Shown here in pieces: positions 26,875 to 35,832 of a stretch of DNA of 64,000 nucleotides. Source of the DNA: Pedobacter kyonggii (GTDB lineage: Bacteria; Bacteroidota; Bacteroidia; Sphingobacteriales; Sphingobacteriaceae); NCBI RefSeq assembly GCF_004310665.1, contig NZ_SIXF01000032.1, forward strand, positions 1 through 64,000. Reading direction: 5' to 3'. The notes under the pieces were generated by a model that searched no databases, had not been told where the DNA came from, and saw only the letters and a list, made by a program, of their open reading frames with translations. Each line of letters starts with the position of its first letter. Within the stretch, counting starts at the first letter, position 1. Both the position numbers and the translations under genes were made by a program.

Positions 26875-27321
26875 ATGCGCGAAGAAGAAATTATAAATTA
26901 TACTGAACTCGCCGATCAACGCATCATCGAAATATTTAAGATTGCAACAATCGATATGCCCGATGCAGAGCGATTGTTTAGCCATGTGCTTAATGCGCAA
27001 CATATATGGGCGCAACGGATTTCAGGCAAGAAGCCACTTTATGGTGTTTGGGATGTTCATCATAAGGGAAACTTTGAGCGTATTGCTACTGAAAATTTTA
27101 AGTTGATCAGGGCGGTACTGCAAGACAATCCTTTAGATAAAAAGATTCAGTACAGTAACTCACAAGGTGTTCAGTACGAAAACCGATTAGATGAAATTTT
27201 ATTTCATTTATTTAATCATTCTACTTATCATCGCGGACAGGTTGTAACTTTATTGAAAAAAGAAGGTTATACCCCACCTGTAACCGATTATATTATGTTA
27301 AAACGTGACCAGTTGCTGTAG
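26875..27321 (+). CDS. DinB family protein
   Basis: A 148-residue four-helix-bundle protein of the DinB/YfiT superfamily. The metal-site histidines are likely those in LFSHVLNAQHIWAQRI and LFHLFNHSTYHRGQV, the last typical of DinB (HxxxHRGQ). Such proteins are often metal-dependent thiol transferases or hydrolases; the actual reaction is unknown. It follows the ABC permease by 3 bases and is followed by aroK. A second DinB-family gene lies at 60598. Confidence 0.87.
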   Translation: MREEEIINYTELADQRIIEIFKIATIDMPDAERLFSHVLNAQHIWAQRISGKKPLYGVWDVHHKGNFERIATENFKLIRAVLQDNPLDKKIQYSNSQGVQYENRLDEILFHLFNHSTYHRGQVVTLLKKEGYTPPVTDYIMLKRDQLL

Positions 27322-27343
27322 ATTGGTTAAAATAGAAACACAC

Positions 27344-27847
27344 ATGAAGATTTTCCTTGTCGGATATATGGGCTGCGGCAAAAGTACAAAAGCTAAACAG
27401 CTGGCACATCGTTTAGAATGCCCTGTGATTGATCTGGATGCTGAAATTGTTTCAAAAACAGGTAAAAGCATTGCCGAATATTTTGCAGAATATGGAGAAA
27501 GTGGATTTAGGGATTACGAAAGCGAAATGCTTAAAACCTTCGATTATCCTGAAACCTGCGTGGTAGCTACTGGAGGCGGATTGCCATGCTTTTTCGATAA
27601 TATGGAATGGATGAATGCAAATGGTGAAACCGTTTACCTGCAAATGGAGCCAGCTGCATTGGTATCACGTTTACATAACCGTCAAAAACGTCCGTTAATT
27701 AAGGATTTAGATGATGAACAGCTTTTAGCATTTATTAAAGAAAAACTCGAAGAACGTGATCCTTTTTATACCAAAGCTAAGTTAATTGTAGATGCATTTG
27801 ATCTGGACGGAGAAAAACTAGAGGAGGCAATTAGAAGCAGAAATTAA
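27344..27847 (+). CDS. aroK: Shikimate kinase
   Basis: A 167-residue P-loop kinase phosphorylating shikimate at the 3-hydroxyl in aromatic amino acid synthesis. Walker A is GYMGCGKST, shikimate-binding DLDAEI and the FRDYES region carry the conserved Asp and Arg, ATGGGLPCF is the Gly-rich substrate loop, and NRQKRPLI is in the lid. ATG 27344 starts right at the beta-strand before the P-loop; an earlier TTG-led extension overlaps the DinB gene and is not conserved-looking. It ends 17 bases from the convergent esterase gene. Confidence 0.95.
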   Translation: MKIFLVGYMGCGKSTKAKQLAHRLECPVIDLDAEIVSKTGKSIAEYFAEYGESGFRDYESEMLKTFDYPETCVVATGGGLPCFFDNMEWMNANGETVYLQMEPAALVSRLHNRQKRPLIKDLDDEQLLAFIKEKLEERDPFYTKAKLIVDAFDLDGEKLEEAIRSRN

Positions 27848-27864
27848 GGGCCATTTTCTCGAAT

Positions 27865-28626
27865 TTATTTCTGTTGCATAAATAACCATTCAAATAAACC
27901 AGGCTCTTTGTAGGCAAGACTCCAGCTAGCATGTTTAACGTTTGGGTATTCTGTATATTTAGGATTACCACCATGTTTTTTTAAAGCCTCGATCATTATC
28001 CTCGAATATTTAACATTATTCACATCATCTAAACTTCCATGAAAAGCCCAGAGTGGAATGTTACAGATAGACTTTGCTTTTGATGTATCAGAGACCGAAC
28101 ATATAGGAACAGCTGCTGCAAATAAATGAGGATTGCGTGTTAAAAAATCGATTGAACCTTCTCCACCCATAGAATAGCCGGTTATGTAAATGCGCCGCTT
28201 ATCAATAGATAACTCTTTTTCTAGTTTAATCAAAAGGTTATTTGTTAATTGTGCACTAACTGTAGGCTCGGTGGTTGCCTGTAGGCCTGTAGGGAAATTA
28301 GGGAATTTAACCCATACATCTTTTCTAGCACATTGTGGAGCCAAAATAAAACATTTATATTTCTTTCTTCCGCTAGCATTGGTTAATGCTTCTGGTACCC
28401 CTACTAATTGCGATTTATTATCATTTCCACGTTGCCCAGCTCCATGTAAGAAAAGTACAATGGGGTATTTTTTCTTTTTGTTATAATTTTCAGGGTATAA
28501 AATTCGGTAAGGAAGTGTATCCTGATCAGCTACATATATTTTTTCATCAAATGTATTACTGGTCTGTGCTAAAAGTTCCGAATAGCCAACGAAAATTAAT
28601 AATAGCAGGGCAAAACTTATTTTCAT
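27865..28626 (-). CDS. Secreted alpha/beta hydrolase (esterase or peptidase type)
   Basis: A 253-residue protein with a signal peptide (cleavage near LLAQ, residue 21). FLHGAGQRGNDN is the oxyanion region, GYSMGGEGS contains the nucleophile Ser, HGSLDDVN contributes the acid, and a C-terminal KHASWS the likely His. It resembles prolyl-oligopeptidase/PHB-depolymerase-like (LpqC) esterases that act on polymers. Substrate unknown. It is the last gene of a minus-strand run with the carotenoid desaturase and M28 peptidase, 34 bases after the former. Confidence 0.83.
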   Translation of the reverse strand: MKISFALLLLIFVGYSELLAQTSNTFDEKIYVADQDTLPYRILYPENYNKKKKYPIVLFLHGAGQRGNDNKSQLVGVPEALTNASGRKKYKCFILAPQCARKDVWVKFPNFPTGLQATTEPTVSAQLTNNLLIKLEKELSIDKRRIYITGYSMGGEGSIDFLTRNPHLFAAAVPICSVSDTSKAKSICNIPLWAFHGSLDDVNNVKYSRIMIEALKKHGGNPKYTEYPNVKHASWSLAYKEPGLFEWLFMQQK

Positions 28627-28660
28627 AACCTAATATAGCTAAAATTGAAGGCAGTTGTTT

Positions 28661-30136
28661 TTAATGGATCTCGTCATCAATTATTTTTGCTGACAGTAAG
28701 GCCAACGGAATTCCACCACCTGGATGTACGCTACCTCCACAGAAGAATAAATTTTTTATCTTCGAACTGAAATTAGGATGCCTTAGAAACGCAGAAAACT
28801 GATTGTTGGAACTATTGCCATACAGCGCACCTTGATAAGAACCGGTTTTGCTTTCGATGCTTCTGGGGTCTAAAATCTGCTCACAGATAATATCTTTTTC
28901 AATATTTCTGTTTAACAATCGACTGATCTTTTTGATAATATTTGTCCTGGCTTCTTTTATCAACACATCCCAGTTTTGACCGTTATTAGCCGGAACGTTT
29001 ATCATTACAAACCAGTTTTCACTGCCTGCAGGCGCATCTCCTCTAATGTGTTTGGCGCTGATGTTAATGTATACTGTTGGATCGCTGCTAATGGTTTTAT
29101 CTTTCCAGATGGCATTAAACTCCTTTTGGTAATCCTCCGTAAAAAAGATATTGTGCAAGCCCATATCGCTGTAATTCCCATCCATACCCCAGTAAAAAAT
29201 CAAAGCAGAGCTACTTCGTTCCTGGTTTAATAACTTTTTAGGTTGAGCTATGTTTTTAAGCAGATTTTTATAGGTAAACCAGATGTCGAGGTTCGAAACA
29301 ACAACATCAGCCTTATAGATCTTATCGTTAACTTTTACGCCCTGTACTTCGGGTTTACGTTCATTGGAATATATAATTTCTTCAACTTTTTGGTTGTAAT
29401 GAAACCTTATTCCTAATTCTTCTGCCAATTTTACTAAGGCAGCAACAATACTATACATCCCGTTTTTTGGAAGAAAAGCTCCATAATGGTATTCGAAATG
29501 TGGAATTATATTCAATGTGGCCGGTGCCTGATAGGGATCGGAACCATTATAGGTGGCATAACGGTTAAAAAGCTGCGCTATTCTATCGTCCTTAAAGAAC
29601 GATCGGTTTGCTTTTGCCTGTGTTCTAAACGCATCAATCTGGCCAAAGCGGAATATAGACTTTAAGGTGTCCCAGTGCAGGTAGCTTTTAATTTTATGCA
29701 GACTTCTTTCCAAAAATACACGGTGGGTAGCTTCATAAATGGTTTGACTTTTGTTTAAATAGCGCTCAACCTCTTTTGCAGTTGAATCTGTTTTTTCTTC
29801 TATTTCCTTAGCAAATTTATCCAGATCTGCGCTCGCATTTAATCTCAAACCATCTTCGTAAAAATAACGGCAAATTTCTTTTAGTTTTTGATATTCGAAA
29901 TAATCTTCAGGGTTTTTACCTGCCAGTTTAAAGAGCTCATCCACGTACTGGGGCATGGTAAAAAGGCTTGGTCCGGCATCAAACCTGAAACCATTCATTT
30001 TTATTTCTGCCAGTTTGCCTCCTGGTTTTGAATTAGCTTCAAAAATATCAACCTCATAGCCCTTTACGGAAAGGCGGATTGCCGATGCAATGCCTGCAAT
30101 TCCGGCGCCGATAACTATTGCTTTTGGTTTAGGCAT
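28661..30136 (-). CDS. crtD: Carotenoid desaturase, probably 1-hydroxycarotenoid 3,4-desaturase CrtD
   Basis: A 491-residue FAD-dependent protein of the CrtI/phytoene desaturase family. The N-terminal Rossmann motif is VIGAGIAGIASAIRL followed by FEANSKPGGKLAE. FRFDAGPSLFTMPQYVDELFKLAG and the C-terminal FFCGGSVHPGGGIPLALLSAKI are conserved. DAGPSLFTMP, as I recall, is more like Bacteroidota CrtD than CrtI, suggesting insertion of the 3',4' double bond in a 1'-hydroxy monocyclic carotenoid after CruF hydration. CrtI, an amine oxidase or a saturase remain possible. The ORF is also open to TTG 30139, but ATG 30136 is chosen. It follows the M28 peptidase by 4 bases. Confidence 0.8.
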   Translation of the reverse strand: MPKPKAIVIGAGIAGIASAIRLSVKGYEVDIFEANSKPGGKLAEIKMNGFRFDAGPSLFTMPQYVDELFKLAGKNPEDYFEYQKLKEICRYFYEDGLRLNASADLDKFAKEIEEKTDSTAKEVERYLNKSQTIYEATHRVFLERSLHKIKSYLHWDTLKSIFRFGQIDAFRTQAKANRSFFKDDRIAQLFNRYATYNGSDPYQAPATLNIIPHFEYHYGAFLPKNGMYSIVAALVKLAEELGIRFHYNQKVEEIIYSNERKPEVQGVKVNDKIYKADVVVSNLDIWFTYKNLLKNIAQPKKLLNQERSSSALIFYWGMDGNYSDMGLHNIFFTEDYQKEFNAIWKDKTISSDPTVYINISAKHIRGDAPAGSENWFVMINVPANNGQNWDVLIKEARTNIIKKISRLLNRNIEKDIICEQILDPRSIESKTGSYQGALYGNSSNNQFSAFLRHPNFSSKIKNLFFCGGSVHPGGGIPLALLSAKIIDDEIH

Positions 30137-30140
30137 CAAT

Positions 30141-31844
30141 CTATTTCAACTCCTCTAAATATACCTTCGTTTGTTTTTCGATCTCGTTGGTCGCAAATTT
30201 AATGGACGAACCAACTCTTGTAGTTTCGGATTTTACGGGCATTTTGTTTATCGTTGCCAAAGCATCTGTGTACCATTTGGCCCACACTTCGATAATGTGT
30301 TTCTCATCCGTTATGGTTTTCCCTTTTGCAATTTCTTTTTTGCTCAGTTCAAATTCAGTTTTTAAGCGGGTTAAAGCATCTATTTTGACCTGCGAAACAG
30401 TGGCTATCGCAGTATTTTCATCTGCAGAAATTAAAGTATAGGCAGCAGTTAAACCACTTATCCCAACATTTTTCATTTCAGTTGGCGAAACTTTATCAAT
30501 CCTATCATTGTCCGTGTGGTAGAACACATCGGTAAAGTGCCACATCAATAACCCGGGGATTTTATTTTGCAAGAATGGTGTATGGTCGCTACCACCTTCG
30601 AACGGATTATAATTAACCGTCCAGTTGGCAAATTTCCCCTGTGTTTTGCAAATATCGAAAATGAAATCGTTAAAATAATGAGGAAAAAGATCTTTTTCGG
30701 TAACATCACCAGCACCCCATTCAGTATGTTTATCTGCTCCCCTTGTCCAGATGGCCGATGGATCTGGCATTTTCTCAATCAGGAAAGAACCGCCGGTTTT
30801 TTTAGTGTCCTCACCAACCATATCCAAACTCATTCCCCACATAATGCCTTTGGCCCGGGTGGTATCTTCGGTAATATATCTTCTTGTTGATACAATTTCG
30901 TCACCCCATAAAAAAGTAAGGGTGCGCTTTGGGCTTATCTTTTTTGCTTGATATAATGCTGCTGTTAATCTTGCCATTTCGGCTAATGTACCAACGCCGC
31001 TTGCATTATCGTTTGCACCAGGCTCCTGAACATGGGCACTGAACACAAAACGTTCATTAGGGTTTACACTGCCTCTAACATTTGCTACTATGGTTAATTC
31101 TTCGGAGGTATAAATTTTAGTCTGAATATTTACTTTCAATTTGGTCTCGCCTTTTAAGCAGGCCGCTTTTAACTTTTCTTTGGCAGCATAAGATAAAAGC
31201 AGTGTCCATACCTCACTATTGGCTTTCATGCTCCCAAACTGGATAGAAGTTTGGTGTACCTCTGGTTGAGTATAATTTGGCATCGAATAGCCCAGCACAC
31301 CAATGGCTCCCGCTTTTGTGGCTATTTGAAGTAAACGTGATGGACTGTTCTCAGAAAATAGGATTTTCCCTTTCAGATCCATTTTTTCTATTTCGGCAGG
31401 TAATACGTTGGCAATGTAAACCACATTAGCCGTAACACCTCCTGCAACTGTTGATCCGCAATTGATTGGAATCATGTTGCGGTTAGTTTTGTAAGAAATG
31501 AGCGGTTGTTTTTCGCCAACAATATCAATATTGGCATCAACGGGCTCCCAGGTGCTGTTTTTCATCGCTCTTTTTTCGATGCGATAAGTTAAAGGAGCTT
31601 CAAACTCATTCTGTCTCTGCTCTATAAAACCGGCCTTTTTAAGAATATTTTCTACATAATGGATACTGGCATTAAAGCCTGTGTTACCGGGTACACGGAA
31701 GTATTTTTCTACAAAAGCAGTGGTTTCGTAGGCGTTTTTTTCTATGAAACCAGCCCGCGTTAGTTTGAAATATTCATCTGTCGAATTTTGTGCATAACAT
31801 CCCAATCCCGCAAAAAGCAGTACAAAAAGTATCTTCGTTTTCAT
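30141..31844 (-). CDS. Secreted M28 family metallopeptidase
   Basis: A 567-residue exported peptidase. It has a signal peptide (MKTKILFVLLFAGLGCYAQ, cleavage near residue 19) and an M28 zinc-peptidase core with a PA-type insertion. FSAHVQEPGANDNASGVGTLAEMARL contains the first metal His and the bridging Asp; WGDEIVSTRRY lies where M28 enzymes usually have the catalytic Glu region; GSDHTPFLQNKIPGLLMWHFTDVFYHTDNDRIDKVSP carries later ligands. It probably trims peptides in the periplasm or outside. Upstream of crtD, it may be transcribed with it by chance of position rather than function. Confidence 0.87.
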   Translation of the reverse strand: MKTKILFVLLFAGLGCYAQNSTDEYFKLTRAGFIEKNAYETTAFVEKYFRVPGNTGFNASIHYVENILKKAGFIEQRQNEFEAPLTYRIEKRAMKNSTWEPVDANIDIVGEKQPLISYKTNRNMIPINCGSTVAGGVTANVVYIANVLPAEIEKMDLKGKILFSENSPSRLLQIATKAGAIGVLGYSMPNYTQPEVHQTSIQFGSMKANSEVWTLLLSYAAKEKLKAACLKGETKLKVNIQTKIYTSEELTIVANVRGSVNPNERFVFSAHVQEPGANDNASGVGTLAEMARLTAALYQAKKISPKRTLTFLWGDEIVSTRRYITEDTTRAKGIMWGMSLDMVGEDTKKTGGSFLIEKMPDPSAIWTRGADKHTEWGAGDVTEKDLFPHYFNDFIFDICKTQGKFANWTVNYNPFEGGSDHTPFLQNKIPGLLMWHFTDVFYHTDNDRIDKVSPTEMKNVGISGLTAAYTLISADENTAIATVSQVKIDALTRLKTEFELSKKEIAKGKTITDEKHIIEVWAKWYTDALATINKMPVKSETTRVGSSIKFATNEIEKQTKVYLEELK

Positions 31845-31888
31845 TATCGTTAGTAAAAGCGAAAGATACTAAGAATATTTAATGTTGT

Positions 31889-32347
31889 TTAGGCGTACCG
31901 CTTGCCAGTTTTGCGTTTCAACCCCTCATCAACCGATAATGGGCCTGAACCTACTACCCAAAACATAATGAGCAGAAACAGCACCAATACCGAAAACCAC
32001 AATTCCGAATTCGGTGTGGAGAAACCCGGTGTAAGGTTAACAAAAAATACGGCAAACAATAAGATTGGAATCTGAATTACAACAGCAAAGCGGGTAACTA
32101 AGCCTAATGTAATTAAAACACCCCCAACCAAATGCGCAAATGCAACAACATGAATGGCGACACTGATGAGCATGCCCGAAAAACCAAATACGTTGTTTTG
32201 TGTAATCATATTCTGAAGAACCGAAGTGTCGCTAACAAAAGAAACACCTTTTCCAAAAATGATCAGGCCAAGTACAATCCGAAGATAGTCCAGCCATTTT
32301 GAGTGATGAACATCTCCCCAATGTTCAATTTTACGGATAACGTTCAT
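31889..32347 (-). CDS. DoxX family membrane protein
   Basis: A 152-residue protein with four predicted transmembrane helices. YLRIVLGLIIFGKGVSFVSD, VAFAHLVGGVLITLGLVTRFAV and a C-terminal LWFSVLVLFLLIMFWVVGSGPLSVDEGLKRK are typical of small DoxX proteins. Role unknown; possibly redox or quinone linked. It sits 44 bases upstream of the M28 peptidase on the same strand and could be the first gene of that run. A gap of about 540 bases separates it from rlmD. Confidence 0.85.
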   Translation of the reverse strand: MNVIRKIEHWGDVHHSKWLDYLRIVLGLIIFGKGVSFVSDTSVLQNMITQNNVFGFSGMLISVAIHVVAFAHLVGGVLITLGLVTRFAVVIQIPILLFAVFFVNLTPGFSTPNSELWFSVLVLFLLIMFWVVGSGPLSVDEGLKRKTGKRYA

Positions 32348-32560
32348 AATGAACCTCCATTTTTATGTGAATGATACTTTAAGTTACGGATTTTTATTTA
32401 GTTATCAAATAAGGAACTGAAAATCAATAGATCGCAATTGTAATTGTTGTAAAAGGAGTGGTTTAACCATTTGATGTAAAATTAACATAAAATTAATTTA
32501 TACCGTTTTGGTTTTTGGTATGAATTTAGTATTATTGCTTAAATAGATGGTTTTTTTATC

Positions 32561-32671
32561 ATGAGCAAAGAAATATTAGAGTTTTCTGTACTGGTAGATG
32601 AAAAATTTGACCTAAAATTTAATTGGTTAGATGGCTTTTGGGGCGCGGCATTTAAATTTTTTGGAAAATAA
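32561..32671 (+). CDS. Candidate small peptide (36 aa), function unknown
   Basis: Frame starting MSKEILEFSVLVDEKFDLKF and ending LDGFWGAAFKFFGK, 36 residues. The N-terminal half is charged and the last 16 residues are aromatic and Gly/Ala-rich, a leader-plus-core look that could be a secreted or modified peptide or simply chance. No modifying enzyme or transporter is adjacent. No clear promoter was found. Alternative: non-coding. Confidence 0.3.
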   Translation: MSKEILEFSVLVDEKFDLKFNWLDGFWGAAFKFFGK

Positions 32672-32873
32672 TTTTAAATCGAAAAATATGCTAAATCAGT
32701 CGTTTTTGACTGAGCGAAAAAATATTGCCTAATCTTTCTGGTAAATCATTTATCTATCTGGATCATTTATTCTACTTTGGTATTTAGCTTTTCAGTTATT
32801 TATATTCATTCTGATTTTTGCATTTCAGCTTTAGTGTTTAGCCTTTGGTCTTTCCTCTTTCAGCTTTTAGCCT

Positions 32874-32881
32874 TATCTTTG
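32874..32881 (+). promoter_or_regulatory. Putative -7 element (TATCTTTG) of rlmD
   Basis: Exact TAnnTTTG match ending 7 bases before the rlmD ATG, the same word and near-same spacing as at pdxJ, implying a very short or absent 5' leader. Confidence 0.55.
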
Positions 32882-32888
32882 CAAAATA

Positions 32889-34301
32889 ATGAGTAGAAGA
32901 AAACCTGGTACGGTAACCATTGTTCCAAACGTACATATAATCGATATTGCTGAAGAAGGAAAAGGTGTTGGCAAAGCTGACGAATTGGTCATTTTTGTTG
33001 ATAAAGCCGTTCCGGGTGATGTGGTGGATGTTCGGTTGACCAAAAAGAAAAAGAATTTTGCTGAAGCAATAATCGATCAGCTTCATGAAAAATCGGCATT
33101 GCGTACTGATCCTTTTTGCCCTCATTTCGGAACCTGTGGCGGTTGCAAATGGCAGCATATGGGTTACGATTCTCAATTAAAGTTTAAACAGAAAAATGTT
33201 GAGGCGGCTTTACAGCGTTTAGGTAAAATAGATACCTCAGGAACTGAACCGATTTTAGGCTCAGAAAAAAACAGATATTACCGTAATAAATTAGAATTTA
33301 CTTTTTCGAACAAACGTTGGTTAGAAAAAACCGATGTAGAACGCGATGAAGATTTTGATATGAACGCACTGGGTTTTCACGTACCACTGCGTTTCGATAA
33401 AATTTTAGATATCGAGCATTGTTATCTACAGGATGAGCCTTCTAATTCGATCAGAAACGCAGTACGTAAATATGCTTTAGAAAATGGCCTGTCGTTTTAC
33501 GACCTGCGTAACCATGAAGGCGTTCTGCGTAACCTGATAATCCGTACTTCCAGCACAGGAGAGGTGATGGTTGCGGTGGTATTTGCTTACCCGGAACAGA
33601 CACAGGTTGATGGTTTGATGGGTTTTCTTCAAAATGAGTTTCCACAGATTACCTCTTTGCTGTATATCGTTAACCAAAAAAAGAATGATACCATTTTCGA
33701 TCAGGATGTGGTGGTTTTCTCTGGTCGCGATCACATTTTCGAAGAAATGGATGGCATCCGCTTTAAAATTGGAGTGAAATCTTTTTATCAGACCAATTCT
33801 GAGCAGGCCTTCGAATTATATAAAATCACCAGAGATTTTGCCGGATTTAAAGGCGATGAGCTGGTTTATGATTTATACACTGGCGCCGGAACGATTGCAA
33901 ATTTTATTGCCAAAAACGTAAAGCAGGTGGTTGGGGTAGAATATGTACCAACCGCTATTGAAGATGCAAAGTTTAATTCAGCGTTAAATGGCATTGATAA
34001 TACGATTTTCTATGCTGGAGATATGAAAGATATTCTTACTTCAGAATTTATCCTGGCGCATGGTAAGCCAGATGTGGTCATTACTGATCCGCCGCGCGCT
34101 GGTATGCATGCCGACGTAGTACAGAGATTGTTTGAAATGGAGTCTGAAAAGATTGTTTATGTAAGCTGTAATGCTGCCACACAGGCAAGAGATTTAGAGT
34201 TATTGAAAGAGAAATACGATGTGGTGCGCATTAAACCTGTAGATATGTTCCCGCATACGCAGCACGTGGAGAATGTAGTATTGTTAAGGTTAAAGGCGTA
34301 A
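32889..34301 (+). CDS. rlmD: 23S rRNA (uracil-C5)-methyltransferase RlmD-like
   Basis: A 470-residue SAM-dependent RNA methyltransferase. Residues 1-65 form a TRAM domain. The Fe-S cysteine cluster is FCPHFGTCGGCKWQH with Cys77, Cys83 and Cys86. The SAM-binding site is VYDLYTGAGTIANF, then TDPPRAGMHADV, and the catalytic Cys lies in VYVSCNAATQARDL with a downstream PHTQHVENVVLL. The family methylates U1939 or U747 of 23S rRNA or U54 of tRNA (TrmA-like); RlmD is most likely, but RlmCD-type dual activity cannot be excluded. Followed by a small conserved protein after a repeat tract. Confidence 0.93.
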   Translation: MSRRKPGTVTIVPNVHIIDIAEEGKGVGKADELVIFVDKAVPGDVVDVRLTKKKKNFAEAIIDQLHEKSALRTDPFCPHFGTCGGCKWQHMGYDSQLKFKQKNVEAALQRLGKIDTSGTEPILGSEKNRYYRNKLEFTFSNKRWLEKTDVERDEDFDMNALGFHVPLRFDKILDIEHCYLQDEPSNSIRNAVRKYALENGLSFYDLRNHEGVLRNLIIRTSSTGEVMVAVVFAYPEQTQVDGLMGFLQNEFPQITSLLYIVNQKKNDTIFDQDVVVFSGRDHIFEEMDGIRFKIGVKSFYQTNSEQAFELYKITRDFAGFKGDELVYDLYTGAGTIANFIAKNVKQVVGVEYVPTAIEDAKFNSALNGIDNTIFYAGDMKDILTSEFILAHGKPDVVITDPPRAGMHADVVQRLFEMESEKIVYVSCNAATQARDLELLKEKYDVVRIKPVDMFPHTQHVENVVLLRLKA

Positions 34302-34377
34302 GGCAAAAAGTTAAGACTATAGCCTTAAAATCAAATATTAAACCTTATATCTTAAACCATAAACCTTTTACCTTAAA

Positions 34378-34791
34378 ATGGATAGAGAAGAATTATTAGG
34401 CGCAACGCCGGAAGAGAACGGAACACCACAAAAAAAGCAGGAAAGTCCGCTGGTAAGTTTAGAAAAAGACTTAGCATTTTATGCTGATGCGATTAAAGAA
34501 GTAGCAATAGAGATTATGGTTGAAGGCATTTCAGCCCACCCAATTTTTATTGCACATCAACATGAGGTGAACATTGGCGAACTTATCTTAAACAAAGAAG
34601 AACTCAATACCGATTGGACTATACAAGCTTCTACTTTAGAAGAATTTGTAGAAAAAGGAATCATCAGCAAAGAGAAAAAAGAACCCTTCTTAAAAGTGTA
34701 TAAAAAACCGGAAGATTTTATGTGCGTATTCGTAATTGTTCCAGAAGGGGCCAACTTTATTTATTATCCCTATAAAAAAGGTAGGGGGTAG
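34378..34791 (+). CDS. Conserved hypothetical protein
   Basis: A 137-residue soluble protein. The first 25 residues are acidic and probably disordered; the rest is a compact alpha/beta domain (LAFYADAIKEVAIEIMVEGISAHPIFIAHQHEVNIGELIL, then VYKKPEDFMCVFVIVPEGANFIYYPY). I do not recognise a named domain. The start codon directly follows a tract of aaccttaa/ttaaacc words. Probably a downstream partner of rlmD or an independent housekeeping gene. Confidence 0.7.
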   Translation: MDREELLGATPEENGTPQKKQESPLVSLEKDLAFYADAIKEVAIEIMVEGISAHPIFIAHQHEVNIGELILNKEELNTDWTIQASTLEEFVEKGIISKEKKEPFLKVYKKPEDFMCVFVIVPEGANFIYYPYKKGRG

Positions 34792-34871
34792 AAAGACTGA
34801 AGGTTTAAGGTTTCCTCGTCACAGCCTTTAATGACCTGAATCGGTGTAATCATTTCATCTGTTAAATCGTT

Positions 34872-34909
34872 TATAAAAAAAAACGCCGCTTTGTATCCAC
34901 AAAGCAGCG
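34872..34909 (-). terminator. Rho-independent terminator of the GIN-domain gene
   Basis: On the minus strand, stem gctttgt/acaaagc extended by cgc/gcg past one mismatch, loop ggat, then an uninterrupted T run (34873-34883). It lies about 26 bases after the stop at 34935. Confidence 0.85.
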
Positions 34910-34934
34910 CATTATTATTAACTAAACTAAACTT

Positions 34935-35639
34935 TTAATTTACGTGGTGCACATCTCCACTTTTTGAGCTTGATGTTTTCTTAAGTGAAGCATTTCCCTT
35001 ATAACTTACATCACCACCACCGCTTGCACTGGCCTCGAGGCCTTTATTTACATAAAGATTTACATCAGAACCACCAGAGGCCTGCACCTTTGCATAATCT
35101 GTAATTAATTCGTACGCGTCGATATCGCTACCTCCACTAGATTGGATGGTCATATTTTCTGCTTTGCCTTTTAAATCGAGATCGCTGCCACCGCTTGATT
35201 GAATAGATAAATCGTTGCAAACAACCGTTAATTTTAAATCCGATCCTCCTGAAGAGCGAATAGCAAGCTTATCTGTTTTAATTTGGTTTTGTGTAAAAAC
35301 ATCCGATCCTCCCGATGCCGCAAGGGCATTTAATGTTTTAAAACTTACATAAGCTTTAATGGTGCGGTTTTTAAACATGCCGCTCCAATTGATGCCGTCT
35401 TTAAACTTTATGGTAACATTGCTGCCGCTCTGCTCAACAACAATATCTTTTAATGTTTCCGAATCAGATTTTATACTCACGCTTTCGCTACCGCCCTGGG
35501 TGAGGTATAAATCTATACCACTGCTTACCCCAATGCTATTAAAGTTTTTAACCGTGAAACTTTTAGTTTCTTGTGCCTTGGCCATATAGCTGGTTATGAT
35601 GATAAACAAAATGGCGGATGATTTGATAAGGGTTTTCAT
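34935..35639 (-). CDS. GIN-domain (DUF2807) secreted protein
   Basis: A 234-residue exported protein. ATG 35639 begins a signal peptide (MKTLIKSSAILFIIITSYMAKAQ, cleavage near residue 23); the longer frame to 35759 lacks this and is rejected. The mature protein matches the putative auto-transporter adhesin head GIN domain (DUF2807): KSFTVKNFNSIGVSSGIDLYLTQGGSESVSIKS, then six SGGSD/SGGGD repeats spaced about 16-20 residues apart, expected to build a right-handed beta-helix. The last residues are Lys/Ser-rich. Such proteins are usually surface or periplasmic with unknown ligands. Monocistronic. Confidence 0.9.
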   Translation of the reverse strand: MKTLIKSSAILFIIITSYMAKAQETKSFTVKNFNSIGVSSGIDLYLTQGGSESVSIKSDSETLKDIVVEQSGSNVTIKFKDGINWSGMFKNRTIKAYVSFKTLNALAASGGSDVFTQNQIKTDKLAIRSSGGSDLKLTVVCNDLSIQSSGGSDLDLKGKAENMTIQSSGGSDIDAYELITDYAKVQASGGSDVNLYVNKGLEASASGGGDVSYKGNASLKKTSSSKSGDVHHVN

Positions 35640-35832
35640 AGTCGTTTTTTCGTTAAATGATTCTGAAGCTATCATTACGTAGCATTTAGGCAACAATGAC
35701 TTCGATTTTGTGTTTTGGTTATAGATTAGACGCATCTCTGATGAAAACGTTGCAAACAATCGAAATTATTTTTCAAATAGTTTGAATTTCATCCTTAAAA
35801 TCGTTCTTTTTGTATTCAATCCTTTTTATACA

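Larger units (their letters stand above)
32348..32888. other. Gap upstream of rlmD
   Basis: AT-rich gap of 541 bases between divergent genes. It contains a candidate 36-residue ORF at 32561 and, from about 32770 to 32870, a T-rich degenerate tract of repeated ttcagctttt/tttagccttt words that ends in the rlmD promoter element. No RNA gene is recognised. Confidence 0.45.
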
